NCBI RefSeq assembly: GCF_024710845.1
Contig: NZ_JANJTZ010000052.1
Coordinates: forward strand, 1 to 64,000
Source of the DNA: Mesorhizobium sp.
Lineage (GTDB): Bacteria > Pseudomonadota > Alphaproteobacteria > Rhizobiales > Rhizobiaceae
Length of the DNA stretch: 64,000 nucleotides
Direction of reading: 5' to 3'
Part shown: piece by piece, positions 13,704 through 22,475 of the stretch
How the letters are laid out: each line of letters starts with the position of its first letter
Position numbering within the stretch: the stretch's first letter is position 1
Position numbers and translations under genes: made by a program
Notes under the pieces: model-generated
Databases searched by the model: none
What the model saw: only the letters and a program-made list of their open reading frames with translations
What the model was told of the DNA's origin: nothing

Positions 13704-14423
13704 ATGGCGAGGAAAGTTGGAAACGGCGCGATGCGCCTGACCGAGGCGCATGTGGGCCGGCTGGCGCGCAAGATCCCCGATCCGGGACTCCAGCTCCTGC
13801 CGGGCTTCGTGGCCGCGACCGACGCCGACTACGATCGCGTCGTCGAAGAGATCATCGCGGGCGCGCCCGAGGGCGGCTTCTGGGTCTTCGCCTACGGCTC
13901 GCTGATCTGGAACCCCGAGTTCGACTTCGTCGAGCGGCGCACCGCCATCGCCCGCGGCTGGCACCGGCGCTTCTGCCTCGGCTGGGACTATCGCTACCGC
14001 GGCAACCGCGAACAACCTGGCCTGATGCTGGCGCTCGATCGCGGCGGCCAGTGCAACGGCGTCGTCTTCCGCCTGCCGGACGAGGCGATCAAGGCGAACA
14101 TGCACCGTCTGATCCGGCGCGAGATGAGCATGGTGCCGTCGGCCTTCCCGCCGCGCTGGATTCCGGTCACGACACAGGAGGGACCGCTGAAGGCGCTGAC
14201 ATTCGCGATGAATCGCAAGAGCGGCCGCTATGTCGGCGAACTCGACGACGAGGCCACCGCCGACATGCTGGCGACCGCCTGCGGCTTTCGCGGCTCCATG
14301 GCGGAGTATCTCCATGCCACGGTGAGCCATCTGGACATGCTGGGAATCCGCGACCGGCATCTATGGCGTCTGCAGGAGATGGTCGCCGAACGGCTCGAGC
14401 GGGAGGCTCCCGTCAGTTCTTGA
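13704..14423 (+). CDS. ChaC-like gamma-glutamylcyclotransferase
   Basis: Predicted to cleave glutathione to 5-oxoproline and Cys-Gly in the cytosol. The 239-residue protein has the family signature [10 protein letters not shown] at residues 62-71, then [28 protein letters not shown], and the mid-domain HRLIRREM stretch. ATG 13704 was chosen. A TTG 27 nt upstream and an ATG 27 nt downstream (MRLTEAHV) are also in frame and none has a strong ribosome site. The 3' end overlaps the convergent ABC permease gene by 11 bp. Confidence 0.85.
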   Translation: MARKVGNGAMRLTEAHVGRLARKIPDPGLQLLPGFVAATDADYDRVVEEIIAGAPEGGFWVFAYGSLIWNPEFDFVERRTAIARGWHRRFCLGWDYRYRGNREQPGLMLALDRGGQCNGVVFRLPDEAIKANMHRLIRREMSMVPSAFPPRWIPVTTQEGPLKALTFAMNRKSGRYVGELDDEATADMLATACGFRGSMAEYLHATVSHLDMLGIRDRHLWRLQEMVAERLEREAPVSS

Positions 14424-15174
14424 GCTTGTAGCCGGTGCGGAACATCCAGCCGGTGATGGCAAGGCAGCCGGCGAGGAAAAGCGCGGTCATCAGGACACTC
14501 GCCCAGACGTTCACGTCCGACGCGCCGATGAAGCTCCAGCGGAAGCCGCTGACGAGATAGACCACCGGGTTGAACAGCAACACGGCGTGCCAGAACGGCG
14601 GCAGCATCTCGATCGAATAGAATGTGCCGCCGAGGAAGGCGAGCGGCATGACGACGAGCAGCGGGATGAGCTGAAGTTTCTCGAACCCGTCCGCCCAGAG
14701 GCCGATGATGAAGCCGAACAGGCTGAACGACAGCGAAGTCAACACCAGGAAAAGCAGCATGACGAGCGGATGCTCGATTCTCAGCGGCACGAAGAGGGCG
14801 GCGGTCGCCAGGATCACGAGTCCGATGATCACCGACTTCGTCGCCGCTGCCCCGACATAGGCCGCGACGATTTCGAAATGCGAGACCGGCGCCGACAGCA
14901 GCTCGTAGATGGTGCCGGTGAATTTCGGGAAATAGATGCCGAAGGACGCGTTCGAGATCGACAGGGTCAGGATCGACATCATGATCAGGCCCGGCACGAT
15001 GAACGCGCCATAGCTGACGCCGCCGATCTCGGGAATGCGCGAGCCGATCGCAGCGCCGAACACGACGAAATAGAGCGCGGTCGAGATGACCGGCGAGACG
15101 ATGGACTGGAGGATGGTGCGGAAGGTGCGCGCCATCTCGAACCGGTAGATCGCACGGACGGCGTGAATGTTCAT
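14413..15174 (-). CDS. ABC-2 type transporter permease
   Basis: This 253-residue inner-membrane protein has about six hydrophobic segments: residues 25-45, 60-80, about 105-130, 140-165, 170-190 and 225-245. It has the ABC-2 family segment [23 protein letters not shown] after the second. It pairs with the ATPase gene through an ATGA overlap, making a two-gene exporter of the NodJ/YadH-like class. The cargo is unknown. Drug or polysaccharide export would fit the family. Confidence 0.88.
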   Translation of the reverse strand: MNIHAVRAIYRFEMARTFRTILQSIVSPVISTALYFVVFGAAIGSRIPEIGGVSYGAFIVPGLIMMSILTLSISNASFGIYFPKFTGTIYELLSAPVSHFEIVAAYVGAAATKSVIIGLVILATAALFVPLRIEHPLVMLLFLVLTSLSFSLFGFIIGLWADGFEKLQLIPLLVVMPLAFLGGTFYSIEMLPPFWHAVLLFNPVVYLVSGFRWSFIGASDVNVWASVLMTALFLAGCLAITGWMFRTGYKLKN

Positions 15175-16097
15175 GCCCGCTCCTCCAGCAGTCCGACGAA
15201 TATCTCTTCCAGCGTGCTCTGCCGCGTTTCCACGTCGCGGATGGCGATCCCTTCGCGGGCCAGATCCTGGAACAGTCCATTGATGCCGGTGCGGTCCGCA
15301 GAGGCATCATAGGTCGAGACGAGCGCGTCGCCGCCTTCGGCGAGGTCCAGTCCGTGGGACGACAGCGAAGCGGGCAGGGTCGCCATCGGCTCGCGCAGTT
15401 CGATGCGCAGCTGCTTCTTGCCCAGCTTGCGCATCAGGACGTCCTTGTTTTCGACGAGGATGATTTCGCCCTTCGAGATGATTCCGACGCGGTCGGCCAT
15501 CTCCTGCGCCTCCTCGATGTAATGCGTCGTCAGGATGATCGTGACGCCGGTGTCGCGCAGGCTGCGCACCATCGCCCACATGTCGCGCCGCAGCTCGACG
15601 TCGACGCCCGCCGTCGGCTCGTCGAGGAAGAGGATGTCGGGCTCGTGCGCCAGCGCCTTGGCAATCAGCACGCGCCGCTTCATGCCGCCGGAGAGCGTCA
15701 TCACCTTGTCCTTGCGCTTGTCCCAGAGCGACAGGGACTTCAGGACCTTCTCGACATGCGCCGAATCGGCCGGCTTGCCGAACAGTCCACGGCTGAAGGA
15801 GACCGTCGCGACTACGGTCTCGAATGCGTCCATCGACAATTCCTGCGGCACGAGCCCGATCATGGATCGCGTCTTGCGGTAGTCGGCGACGATATCGTGG
15901 CCGCCCACCGTCACACTGCCGGTGCCGGGATTGACGAGGCCGCAGACGATGTTAATCAGCGTCGTCTTGCCGGCCCCATTCGGCCCGAGCAGGGCGAAGA
16001 TCTCGCCCTTGCGCACGTCGAGGCTGACGTTCTTCAGGGCCTCGAAGCCGTTGGCATAGGTCTTCGACAGATTGGAGATCGAAATGATCGGCTGCAT
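15171..16097 (-). CDS. ABC transporter ATP-binding protein (exporter type)
   Basis: This 308-residue nucleotide-binding subunit is complete: Walker [10 protein letters not shown] at 38-46, Q-loop VPQELSM, signature LSGGMKRR, Walker [13 protein letters not shown] and switch His in TTHYIEE. The C-terminal third is the extra domain seen in NodI/CcmA-like exporters. The start at MQPIISIS (16097) was chosen because the 14 extra upstream codons do not resemble the family. It overlaps the permease gene by 4 nt and diverges from ubiG. Confidence 0.92.
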   Translation of the reverse strand: MQPIISISNLSKTYANGFEALKNVSLDVRKGEIFALLGPNGAGKTTLINIVCGLVNPGTGSVTVGGHDIVADYRKTRSMIGLVPQELSMDAFETVVATVSFSRGLFGKPADSAHVEKVLKSLSLWDKRKDKVMTLSGGMKRRVLIAKALAHEPDILFLDEPTAGVDVELRRDMWAMVRSLRDTGVTIILTTHYIEEAQEMADRVGIISKGEIILVENKDVLMRKLGKKQLRIELREPMATLPASLSSHGLDLAEGGDALVSTYDASADRTGINGLFQDLAREGIAIRDVETRQSTLEEIFVGLLEERA

Positions 16098-16321
16098 CGG
16101 CGATGGCTTTGTGGATCGTGCGTCGGATATAGGCCGCATGGCGCCTCATCCCAACCTGACCGGAACGTCAGCTGACACGCCCTGACATGCGCCGGCCGCG
16201 CTGATCCGCCGGCTGTACTGACAACCGGGCGCCCGCGACACGCCCCTTTCCGCGATGCCGGCGCCTTGACATCGGCGCCCCGTCGCCCGACTTGTTTGGC
16301 CCGAAGAGGGAGACGAACGAC

Positions 16322-17074
16322 ATGGCCGAAGCCAGACGCACGACCATCGACACCGACGAAGTGGAGCGCTTCTCCCGTATGGCGGCGGAATGGTGGGATC
16401 CGAACGGCAAGTTCCGGCCTCTGCACAAGTTCAATCCGGTGCGCCTGGCCTATATCCGCGACAGGATAGCTGAGCGATTCGGCCGCGATCCGCGCGCGCC
16501 GCACCCGTTCGAGGGCCTGCGCATCCTCGATATCGGCTGCGGCGGCGGGCTTTTATGCGAGCCGATGGCGCGGCTGGGCGCCGAAGTGGTCGGCGCCGAC
16601 GCGTCTGCCGTCAATATCGAGGTGGCAAAGCTACACGGCGTGGCGAGCGGGCTGACCATCGACTATCGCGCCACGACCGCCGAAGCACTGGCCGACGAGG
16701 GCGAGCAGTTCGACGTGATCCTGAACATGGAGGTGGTGGAACACGTCGCCGACGTGGACCTGTTCCTCGCCAAATGCGGGCAGATGGTGAAGCCCGGCGG
16801 ACTGATGTTCGTCGCCACCATCAACCGCACATTGAAGGCGCTGGGCCTGGCGATCATCGGCGCCGAGTATGTTCTGCGCTGGCTGCCGCGCGGCACGCAC
16901 CAGTTCGGCAAGCTGGTCCGCCCGGATGAACTCGAAGCCGGCCTCGGCAAGGCGGGACTTTCGATCGTCGACCGCTCAGGCGTGACCTACAATCCGCTCG
17001 CCGACCGCTGGCAGCGCTCGAAGGACATGGACGTCAATTACATGGTGCTGGCGGAGAAATCCTCGCTGGTTTGA
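16322..17074 (+). CDS. ubiG: Ubiquinone biosynthesis O-methyltransferase (bifunctional 2-polyprenyl-6-hydroxyphenol/3-demethylubiquinol methylase)
   Basis: Carries out both O-methylations of ubiquinone synthesis at the membrane surface. The 250-residue protein shows the UbiG N-terminus ([28 protein letters not shown], where 20 or fewer residues at a time match the family). SAM motif I DIGCGGG is at 70-76, with EVVEHV in the catalytic region and [14 protein letters not shown] near the C-terminus. GGGAG precedes the ATG at 16322 by about 12 nt. An upstream in-frame start at 16292 is less likely. Confidence 0.96.
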   Translation: MAEARRTTIDTDEVERFSRMAAEWWDPNGKFRPLHKFNPVRLAYIRDRIAERFGRDPRAPHPFEGLRILDIGCGGGLLCEPMARLGAEVVGADASAVNIEVAKLHGVASGLTIDYRATTAEALADEGEQFDVILNMEVVEHVADVDLFLAKCGQMVKPGGLMFVATINRTLKALGLAIIGAEYVLRWLPRGTHQFGKLVRPDELEAGLGKAGLSIVDRSGVTYNPLADRWQRSKDMDVNYMVLAEKSSLV

Positions 17075-17136
17075 TCGATCATCCTTGCAATTCTGGAGTG
17101 GGACTCCCGAATTGCCAGCTTGGCGAGCGTTTGTCC

Positions 17137-17550
17137 CTATTCGGTCCACGGATTGATCAGGTCGAGGCCGCAATGCTCGAAATGCGCGGTGTTGCGGGTT
17201 GCGAGCTTGGCTTTGTTCACCCTGGCAATGGCGGCGATCATACCGTCGAGAGGCGACATGCCGCGCCCGATCCGCGACGCCTCGCCCATGATCCTGCCAA
17301 ACACCAGTGCTGCAGCCTCGTCGAAGACAAGTATTCGACCGGCATACCGTTGTCTGGTGGCGGCCAGACCGGATTCAACCCGGGCAGATCGTTGGGCATC
17401 GGGCAGCTTTTCGAGGCCGTAGGATAACTCCGCGATCGAGATGGACGGCAGCGCGAGTTCAACGTCGAATCGTTTCAGCCACGAAATCACCGCCTCATTC
17501 GGGTTCTGCCGGAGAGATTCCGAAACAACGTTGGTGTCGAGTACGATCAA
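17137..17550 (-). CDS. vapC: PIN-domain ribonuclease toxin, VapC/FitB-like
   Basis: Predicted Mg-dependent RNase of a type II toxin-antitoxin system. The 137-residue PIN domain has the acidic residues expected of the active site: D5 in LDTNVVSE, E43 in SIAELSYGL, and D103 in SPLDGMIAAIA. The C-terminal NTAHFEHCGLDLINPW wording is typical of FitB-type PIN proteins. Its ATG overlaps the antitoxin stop as ATGA. Regulation is expected through the antitoxin binding the upstream palindromes. Confidence 0.9.
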   Translation of the reverse strand: MIVLDTNVVSESLRQNPNEAVISWLKRFDVELALPSISIAELSYGLEKLPDAQRSARVESGLAATRQRYAGRILVFDEAAALVFGRIMGEASRIGRGMSPLDGMIAAIARVNKAKLATRNTAHFEHCGLDLINPWTE

Positions 17551-17792
17551 AGATCGATACCCGGATGTGGCTTGTGAAGGTCTTTCGTAAGCTCCAGGAT
17601 GTCGAAGTCCACGCCATTCTCTGCCAGCCGCCGATAGAACTCCTCCACAGGCTCTCGATTGCCCTCCTGTGCATCGAGAAGCTCGAGCGCGCGTTCAACC
17701 GTTTTCGCGACCGTGCGGTTATGCGCTCTCGCTAGCCGGTGAGCGATTTCGATCGCCTTGGCGCTTCGTACGGAAAGCTGGGGCTCGGCCAT
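17547..17792 (-). CDS. vapB: VapB-family antitoxin
   Basis: This 81-residue protein begins MAEPQLSVRSAKAIEIAHRLA, resembling the Rv0623/PSK-type ribbon-helix-helix antitoxins: an N-terminal beta strand for DNA binding, two helices, then an acidic C-terminal tail (PVEEFYRRLAENGVDFD) that would wrap the toxin. A strong GAGGAGG ribosome site precedes the chosen start. An upstream extension to 17879 is rejected because it reads through the promoter. It is the first gene of the two-gene unit. Confidence 0.85.
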   Translation of the reverse strand: MAEPQLSVRSAKAIEIAHRLARAHNRTVAKTVERALELLDAQEGNREPVEEFYRRLAENGVDFDILELTKDLHKPHPGIDL

Positions 17793-17817
17793 GAATGCGC
17801 CTCCTCGTTGTCTGCTG

Positions 17818-17870
17818 AAAATAAGCATCAAGCGACCTGCCATCAAGATGGCAGGTGATGGCAAGCCATC
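17818..17870 (-). promoter_or_regulatory. vapBC promoter with two adjacent palindromic operators
   Basis: Positions 17835-17856 are a perfect 10-bp inverted repeat with an AA centre (ACCTGCCATC-AA-GATGGCAGGT). Directly next to it, 17857-17870 is GATGGC-AA-GCCATC, built from the same half-site in the opposite arrangement. On the minus strand a TTGATG -35 (17846-17841) lies inside the first palindrome, with TATTTT as -10 (17823-17818) after 17 nt. Antitoxin binding would therefore block RNA polymerase, giving conditional autoregulation. Confidence 0.7.
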
Positions 17871-17903
17871 AGATTGCATGGACTGTGGACCGCGGTCGAG
17901 CCC

Positions 17904-18329
17904 TCAGTTCCTGTCGTCCGGGAACACCGGCAGCGGCATGAACTCCACCCCGTCCTCGATCAGGTCGCGGGCTTCCTCAGGCGTCGCCTCTCCGTAGATG
18001 CCGCGCGCCTCGGTCTCGCCAAAATGGATCTTGCGCGCCTCGTCGGCGAACCGGTCGCCAACGTTTTCGGCGTTCTCGCGCACCTGTTTGGACATTTCCT
18101 TCAACGCTTCCATGAGCTTCTTCTGCTCGGCGGTAGCGGCGAGCGCCATCTTCTCCTTCTTCCGGCCGGTAGAGACGGCCGGCGCCATCAGCGACTTGGA
18201 CACCTTGTGCGAGCCGCAGACCGGGCATTCGACGAAGCCGCGCTTCGACTGCGTGTCGAAGTCGCCATTGTCGCGGAACCAGCCCTCGAACTCGTGGGCC
18301 TGGTCGCAATGGAGGGAGAAGCGGATCAC
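17904..18329 (-). CDS. DUF1178 family protein
   Basis: This 141-residue alphaproteobacterial protein has an N-terminal rubredoxin-like zinc knuckle suggested by FSLHCDQAHEFEGWF and FVECPVCGS (residues 4-41). A helical middle (EQKKLMEALKEMSKQVREN) and a conserved ARKIHFGETEARGIYGEATPEEA-type C-terminal segment follow. The function is unknown. The GTG start at 18329 overlaps the stop of the nitrilase-family gene upstream as GTGA, so it is translationally coupled and follows the usual order grxC, nit, DUF1178. Confidence 0.88.
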   Translation of the reverse strand: MIRFSLHCDQAHEFEGWFRDNGDFDTQSKRGFVECPVCGSHKVSKSLMAPAVSTGRKKEKMALAATAEQKKLMEALKEMSKQVRENAENVGDRFADEARKIHFGETEARGIYGEATPEEARDLIEDGVEFMPLPVFPDDRN

Positions 18330-19183
18330 GAAGCGGCTTTCAGGGCAGGCGCGGGGCGCGCGACCTCGACCGAGAATTCGCGCGCATTCCTGAGGTTGGG
18401 GATTTTCTTGCGCGCTTCGGCGGACGCGGCCGTGTCGATCTCGGCATAGACGATGTCGGGTTCGGCGTGGTCGGCTTCGGCGACGATACGGCCCCACGGG
18501 TCGACGACCATCGAATGGCCAAAAGTCTCGCGGCCGTCTTCGTGCGTTCCGCCTTGAGCGGCGGCGATCAGCCATGCGCCGTTTTCGATGGCGCGGGCGC
18601 GGAGAAGAACGTGCCAGTGCGCCTCGCCGGTCTGGCGGGTGAAGGCAGCGGGAACGGTGAACACCTCGGCGCCGGCCAGCGCCTGGGCGCGGAAGAGTTG
18701 CGGGAAGCGCAGATCGTAGCAGACCGCCATCCCTATACTGACGAAAGGCAGTTCGGCGACGACGCTGCGCACACCCGGCTGATAGGTGGCGGATTCGCGC
18801 CAGCTCTCGCCATTGTCGAGATCGACGTCGAACATGTGGATCTTGTCGTAGGTGACGATGTCGGTGCCGTCCGGGCCGATCATGAAGCCACGGTTGGCAA
18901 TTTTCTCGCCCGCCGCGATCGCCGTCGAGCCCACATGGATGTAGACGCCGAGTTCGCGCGCCAGCCGGCGCGCGGCCGATGCGATCAGGTCGCCACCATC
19001 GTCCCTCAGCGACGCCTTGAGCGAGGCGCGGTCGCGCATCAGCGCGCCGGTCATCTCCGGCGTCTGGATGTAGGTCGCGCCGTTGCCGGCGGCCTCGCGC
19101 ACCATCTTTTCGAACGTCTCGGCATTCCTCTCCACCGAGGTGCCGGAACGCATCTGGATGGCGGCGGCCTTGAATATGGTCAT
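18326..19183 (-). CDS. Carbon-nitrogen hydrolase, Nit family (deaminated-glutathione amidase-like)
   Basis: The 285-residue cytosolic amidase has the catalytic triad in place: Glu43 (TPEM), Lys114 (YDKIHMFD) and Cys155 (AVCYDLRFP). The YDKIHMFDVD and YDLRFPQLFRAQALAGAE wording matches the Nit1/Nit2 group, which hydrolyses deaminated glutathione or omega-amides. The position between a glutaredoxin gene (12 nt upstream) and DUF1178 supports a role near thiol metabolism. The exact substrate is not provable here. Confidence 0.9.
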   Translation of the reverse strand: MTIFKAAAIQMRSGTSVERNAETFEKMVREAAGNGATYIQTPEMTGALMRDRASLKASLRDDGGDLIASAARRLARELGVYIHVGSTAIAAGEKIANRGFMIGPDGTDIVTYDKIHMFDVDLDNGESWRESATYQPGVRSVVAELPFVSIGMAVCYDLRFPQLFRAQALAGAEVFTVPAAFTRQTGEAHWHVLLRARAIENGAWLIAAAQGGTHEDGRETFGHSMVVDPWGRIVAEADHAEPDIVYAEIDTAASAEARKKIPNLRNAREFSVEVARPAPALKAAS

Positions 19184-19194
19184 GTCGCGGTTCC

Positions 19195-19452
19195 TCAGGC
19201 GGCCAGCAATGGGTCGAGCTTGCCGGCGCGGTCGAGCTCGTAGAGGTCGTCGCAGCCGCCGACATGTCTCTCGCCGATGAAGATCTGCGGGAAGGTCGAG
19301 CGGCCGTTGGCGCGCTGGATCATCTCCTTGCGCAGGTCCGGCGAATAGCTGGCGTCGTGCTCTACGAAGTCGACGCCCTTCTCGCTGAGCAGCCGTTTCG
19401 CCGCCGCGCAGTAGCCGCAGAAATCGCGTGTGTAGATCGTAACCTGTGCCAT
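19195..19452 (-). CDS. grxC: Glutaredoxin 3
   Basis: This 85-residue dithiol glutaredoxin has active-site CGYC at residues 12-15, the cis-Pro segment STFPQIFIG and the glutathione-binding GGCDDLYELD segment. It reduces protein disulfides and glutathionylated proteins with glutathione. ATG 19452 gives the standard family length. The comF gene lies 29 nt upstream on the same strand and the amidase gene 11 nt downstream. Confidence 0.95.
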   Translation of the reverse strand: MAQVTIYTRDFCGYCAAAKRLLSEKGVDFVEHDASYSPDLRKEMIQRANGRSTFPQIFIGERHVGGCDDLYELDRAGKLDPLLAA

Positions 19453-19481
19453 GTCCTGTCCAGCCTTGACCGCCTGCACAG

Positions 19482-20255
19482 CTATATAGTGCCGTCTTCC
19501 TCGGGTCGAAAGTCCCCCGGCAGGACGCGGGCAAAGGTGAGCACGTCGATGCGCGCGGCGCCCGCCCTGCGCAGGGCCTTCGCCACCGCCGAAACGGTCG
19601 CCCCGGTCGTACAGACGTCGTCGACGACGAGGATGCGCCGGCCAGCCACCTCGATCTCCGCTTCCGCCGCCACCTTGAACGCGCCGCGCACATTGTCCTC
19701 GCGCTGCCTGAGCCCGAGCCCGACCTGCTGCCGCGTCGGCTTCACGCGATGGACCACGTCGGGCGAGAAGGGCACGCCCGACAGGTGCGAGATTGTCCGC
19801 GCCAGCTCGGCCGACTGGTTGAACCGGCGATGCAGGAAGCGGACGCGGTGCAGCGGCACAGGCACGATCAGGTCGGCGCCGGGGAGAAGCTCGCGCCCTG
19901 CCCGGATCATCCAGCGGGCCATCCAGGGCGCGAGGTCGGTGCGGTCGCCATATTTCAGGCCGTGCACCATGCGCCGCGCGATGCCGCCATGCGCAACCGC
20001 CGCGCGCGCCCGGTCGAAGGGCGGCGGATTGGCGATGGCGTCGGCCGAGAGCATTCCCGGCCCCATTTCGTGGCTGAACGGCGTGCCCATGACCTCGCAC
20101 CACGGCTGCTCCAGAAAGCGCAGGCCGCGCCAGCATTCGCCGCACAGCGACCCCGGCTCGCTGACGATCCGGCGGCATCCGGCGCAGACGGGCGGGAACA
20201 GAAGCCGCGCCGACATCGACACGGCCGTTGCGGCGAGGCTCTTGATCTCCTGCAT
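19482..20255 (-). CDS. comF: ComF family phosphoribosyltransferase-like protein
   Basis: The 257-residue protein has an N-terminal zinc finger (CAGC and CGEC, residues about 24-40) and a type I PRTase domain with the loop ILVVDDVCTTGAT. Relatives of ComF act in DNA uptake (competence) or interact with replication-restart helicases. The enzymatic activity is unproven. QQVGLGLRQREDNVRGAF is the usual ComF signature region. The start at MQEIKS was chosen over upstream in-frame codons that would run into the divergent gene. Confidence 0.88.
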   Translation of the reverse strand: MQEIKSLAATAVSMSARLLFPPVCAGCRRIVSEPGSLCGECWRGLRFLEQPWCEVMGTPFSHEMGPGMLSADAIANPPPFDRARAAVAHGGIARRMVHGLKYGDRTDLAPWMARWMIRAGRELLPGADLIVPVPLHRVRFLHRRFNQSAELARTISHLSGVPFSPDVVHRVKPTRQQVGLGLRQREDNVRGAFKVAAEAEIEVAGRRILVVDDVCTTGATVSAVAKALRRAGAARIDVLTFARVLPGDFRPEEDGTI

Positions 20256-20352
20256 CCGATCGGCCACCTGAGGAAGGACACAGGCTAGCACGCGATGGTC
20301 CTGCCGCAAGGGCGGGCACAGGCGAGCCCAGCCGGAAGCCCGGATCGCGCCC

Positions 20353-21225
20353 TTGGAACCCATCATCGACACCGATATTGCAACGCAGCGGAAGCTCCGC
20401 GCGATGGCGAAACCGGTTCCTGGCGCGGACTTCCTGCTGCACCGCGCGGCAGAAGACCTCGCCGACCGCGTCGCGACCGTGGCGCGGCGGTTTCCGCGCG
20501 CCGCCACGCTGTTCTCGCACGGCGACGCCGCGGCGCAGGCATTGCTGTCGACCGGCAAGGTCGACGAGGTCGAGCAGATCGCGGCCCATGCGGCGTTTGC
20601 CGGCTCCTCCGGCTCGCGGCCGGCGGCGCCGGAGACGGTGCCGGTCGAGCCGTCCTCGCTCGATCTGATCGTGTCGCTCATGGCTCTGCACGAGGTGAAC
20701 GATCTGCCGGGCCTGCTGGTCCAGGCGCGCCGCGCGCTGAAGCCGGACGGCCTTTTCCTCGCCGCATTCCCGGGTGCCGGCACCTTGGCGGAACTGCGCG
20801 AGAGCCTGCTCGGCGCCGAGATCGAGATCACCGGGGGTGCGAGCCCGCGCATCCTGCCGTTCGCCGATGTCAGGGATGCCGGCGCCCTCCTCCAGCGCGC
20901 CGGCTTCGCGCTTCCCGTCGCCGACATCGAGACGGTGACCGTGCGCTACGAAACCATGTTTGCGCTGATGCGCGACCTGAGGGCGATGGGCGCGACGAAC
21001 CCGCTTCTGGCGCGGATCAGGAAGCCGACCGGACGAGCCCTCTTCCTGCGTGCGGCGGAACTCTATGCGGAGCGCTTTTCGGATCCGGACGGGCGCATCC
21101 GCGCCACCTTCTCGACGATCTGGCTGTCGGGCTGGGCACCGGACGCATCGCAGCAGAGGCCGCTGAAGCCCGGCTCGGCGAAAGTGTCGCTGGCAAAGGC
21201 CCTGGGCGGGCTTGCCGACAAATAG
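20353..21225 (+). CDS. Class I methyltransferase-like protein (NDUFAF5/BioC-like)
   Basis: The 290-residue protein resembles the alphaproteobacterial relatives of NDUFAF5, a complex I assembly hydroxylase/methyltransferase. It has an N-terminal ADFLLHRAAEDLADRVATVARRF helix pair (32-57), a degenerate SAM site, and the later conserved segments LIVSLMALHEVNDLPGLL, ARRALKPDGLFLAAFPG and FADVRDAGALLQRAGF. The glycine-rich motif I is weak, so methylation activity is uncertain. A TTG start is used because the sequence before the first ATG (20404) still matches the family. Confidence 0.75.
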   Translation: MEPIIDTDIATQRKLRAMAKPVPGADFLLHRAAEDLADRVATVARRFPRAATLFSHGDAAAQALLSTGKVDEVEQIAAHAAFAGSSGSRPAAPETVPVEPSSLDLIVSLMALHEVNDLPGLLVQARRALKPDGLFLAAFPGAGTLAELRESLLGAEIEITGGASPRILPFADVRDAGALLQRAGFALPVADIETVTVRYETMFALMRDLRAMGATNPLLARIRKPTGRALFLRAAELYAERFSDPDGRIRATFSTIWLSGWAPDASQQRPLKPGSAKVSLAKALGGLADK

Positions 21226-21232
21226 CTGGAGA

Positions 21233-21403
21233 TCAGTCGGCGAGCGTGTTCTGCAAGGCGCGCGCGGGATTCATGAACATGTCCTGGACAGAATTGCCCG
21301 CCTGCGAAATTCCGCCAACGATCACCAGCGACAGGCAGACGATGATCAAGCCGTATTCGACCGCCGTTGTCCCGCTGCGATCTTTCAGAAAACGGCTGAA
21401 CAT
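21233..21403 (-). CDS. Flp/Fap-type type IVb pilin (56 aa, easily missed)
   Basis: The protein has a short basic leader MFSRFLKDRSG, a predicted TadV-type prepilin cleavage after Gly11, then the Flp signature TTAVEYGLI with Glu and Tyr at +5 and +6 after cleavage. A 20-residue hydrophobic helix (GLIIVCLSLVIVGGI) and a polar tail to LQNTLAD follow. Flp pilins form the fibre of tight-adherence pili. No cpa/tad secretion genes occur in the window, so this copy is an orphan here. The gene ends 7 nt past the convergent methyltransferase stop. Confidence 0.85.
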   Translation of the reverse strand: MFSRFLKDRSGTTAVEYGLIIVCLSLVIVGGISQAGNSVQDMFMNPARALQNTLAD

Positions 21404-21491
21404 GCCCGACATCCTTGTCGATCCTCTGCGAGCACCATAGCGGTGCGAAATTAAGAAAGGTTAACGCGACAGCATTAACCAAAGCTGAAAA

Positions 21492-21815
21492 TCAGCCGCA
21501 ATCGCCGCTGCGCGTGCCGTTGTCGCGGATGATGCAGATCGCGGCGGGCGAATCCTGCAGCACGCTGCGCCGGATCGTGTAGTTGCCGGAATGTCCACCC
21601 CGGCTGATCGATCCGGTCGACATACGGTCGAGCCTGTCGCCGGAGCCTTGCACGAATTGCCGTGTCTGGCTGTCGGCGATCGGCGCCAGGATCAACGCCA
21701 GCGCGACGGCGGCAGATCCGAAAAGCAAGGTTATACGCAGGATGCCGACGCCGGCGATGCCGAGGACCGAGCCGCGGTCGCCGCGGATGGATTGCCAGTC
21801 AGCTTCCGGATTCAT
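21492..21815 (-). CDS. Small membrane protein next to the Flp pilin gene (107 aa)
   Basis: No named family is recognised. The N-terminus RGDRGSVLGIAGVGILRITLLFGSAAVALALIL (residues 11-43) looks like a class III-type or TadE/TadF-like membrane anchor: a basic stretch, a Gly, then one transmembrane helix. The rest is extracytoplasmic, with GGHSGNYTIRRSVLQ and two Cys residues near the C-terminus (ICIIRDN, GDCG) that could form a disulfide. It lies 88 nt upstream of the pilin on the same strand, which suggests a minor-pilin or surface role by inference only. Confidence 0.65.
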   Translation of the reverse strand: MNPEADWQSIRGDRGSVLGIAGVGILRITLLFGSAAVALALILAPIADSQTRQFVQGSGDRLDRMSTGSISRGGHSGNYTIRRSVLQDSPAAICIIRDNGTRSGDCG

Positions 21816-21939
21816 GAGTGCCCCTGAGCTCGCATGCCGGGCGCGGCCAGCACCCGGTTTCGAAAGGCAGTATTTTCACCTTTGGCTAAAGGATCGATTA
21901 ACGACGTTGGATCGAGACGCCATCGTCGACACGCACCGC

Positions 21940-21977
21940 CGTCATTCCGGGGCCGCGTAGCGGAACCCGGAATGACG
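21940..21977. repeat. Palindromic intergenic element
   Basis: An 11-bp perfect inverted repeat CGTCATTCCGG/CCGGAATGACG with a 16-nt GC-rich loop, in the 216-bp gap between the small membrane protein gene and mutT. It resembles the short palindromic repeats scattered in Rhizobiales intergenic DNA. It has no T-run on either side, so it is not a typical terminator. Confidence 0.7.
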
Positions 21978-22031
21978 TTTGAAGGTGCCGATCGGCATCC
22001 CCGACCGCTCGGAAGCAAAAGTCCACTCGGT

Positions 22032-22460
22032 CTAAAGCAGGTCGATCAGGAACGGGATCAGCGGCGCGTCGGCCGGCGGCATCTCGTAGTTGCGCATGTC
22101 GCGCGGGCGAACCCACTTCAGCCGCTGCCCTTCCTGGCCGACGGGTGTGCCCCAGAACCGGCGGCAGACGAACAGCGGCATGAGCAGGTTGAACTCCTCA
22201 TAGGCGTGGCTGGCGAAGGTGAGCGGCGCGAGGCAGGCGACCTTCGTCTCGATCGCCAGTTCCTCGCGCAATTCGCGCACCACCGTTTCCTCCGGCGTTT
22301 CGCCGGGCTCGATCTTGCCGCCGGGAAATTCCCATAGTCCGGCGAGCTTCTTGCCGGGCGGACGCTCGGTGATCAGCACGCGTCCGTCGGCGTCGACCAG
22401 CGCGCAGGCGGCGACCAGCAAGAGCGGCTTGGCGTGTGTGTCGGGGATTGCCTCAGTCAT
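22032..22460 (-). CDS. mutT: (Deoxy)nucleoside triphosphate pyrophosphohydrolase, MutT-like Nudix
   Basis: Predicted to remove 8-oxo-dGTP from the nucleotide pool. The 142-residue protein contains a full Nudix box starting at GKIEPGETPEET (residue 48) and ending RELREELAIE (about 70). Upstream segments ITERPPGKKLAGLWEFPGG match MutT. It is the third gene of the leftward argJ-GNAT-mutT unit with a 15-nt gap, an order common in Rhizobiales. Confidence 0.93.
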   Translation of the reverse strand: MTEAIPDTHAKPLLLVAACALVDADGRVLITERPPGKKLAGLWEFPGGKIEPGETPEETVVRELREELAIETKVACLAPLTFASHAYEEFNLLMPLFVCRRFWGTPVGQEGQRLKWVRPRDMRNYEMPPADAPLIPFLIDLL

Positions 22461-22475
22461 CGATCGTGCGTCCGG

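Noticed and set aside
10426-13740. A 1,104-codon open frame opposite ptsP and lysC
   Set aside because: It spans two well-supported genes on the other strand and has no recognisable domain. Frame openness follows from GC-rich third positions.
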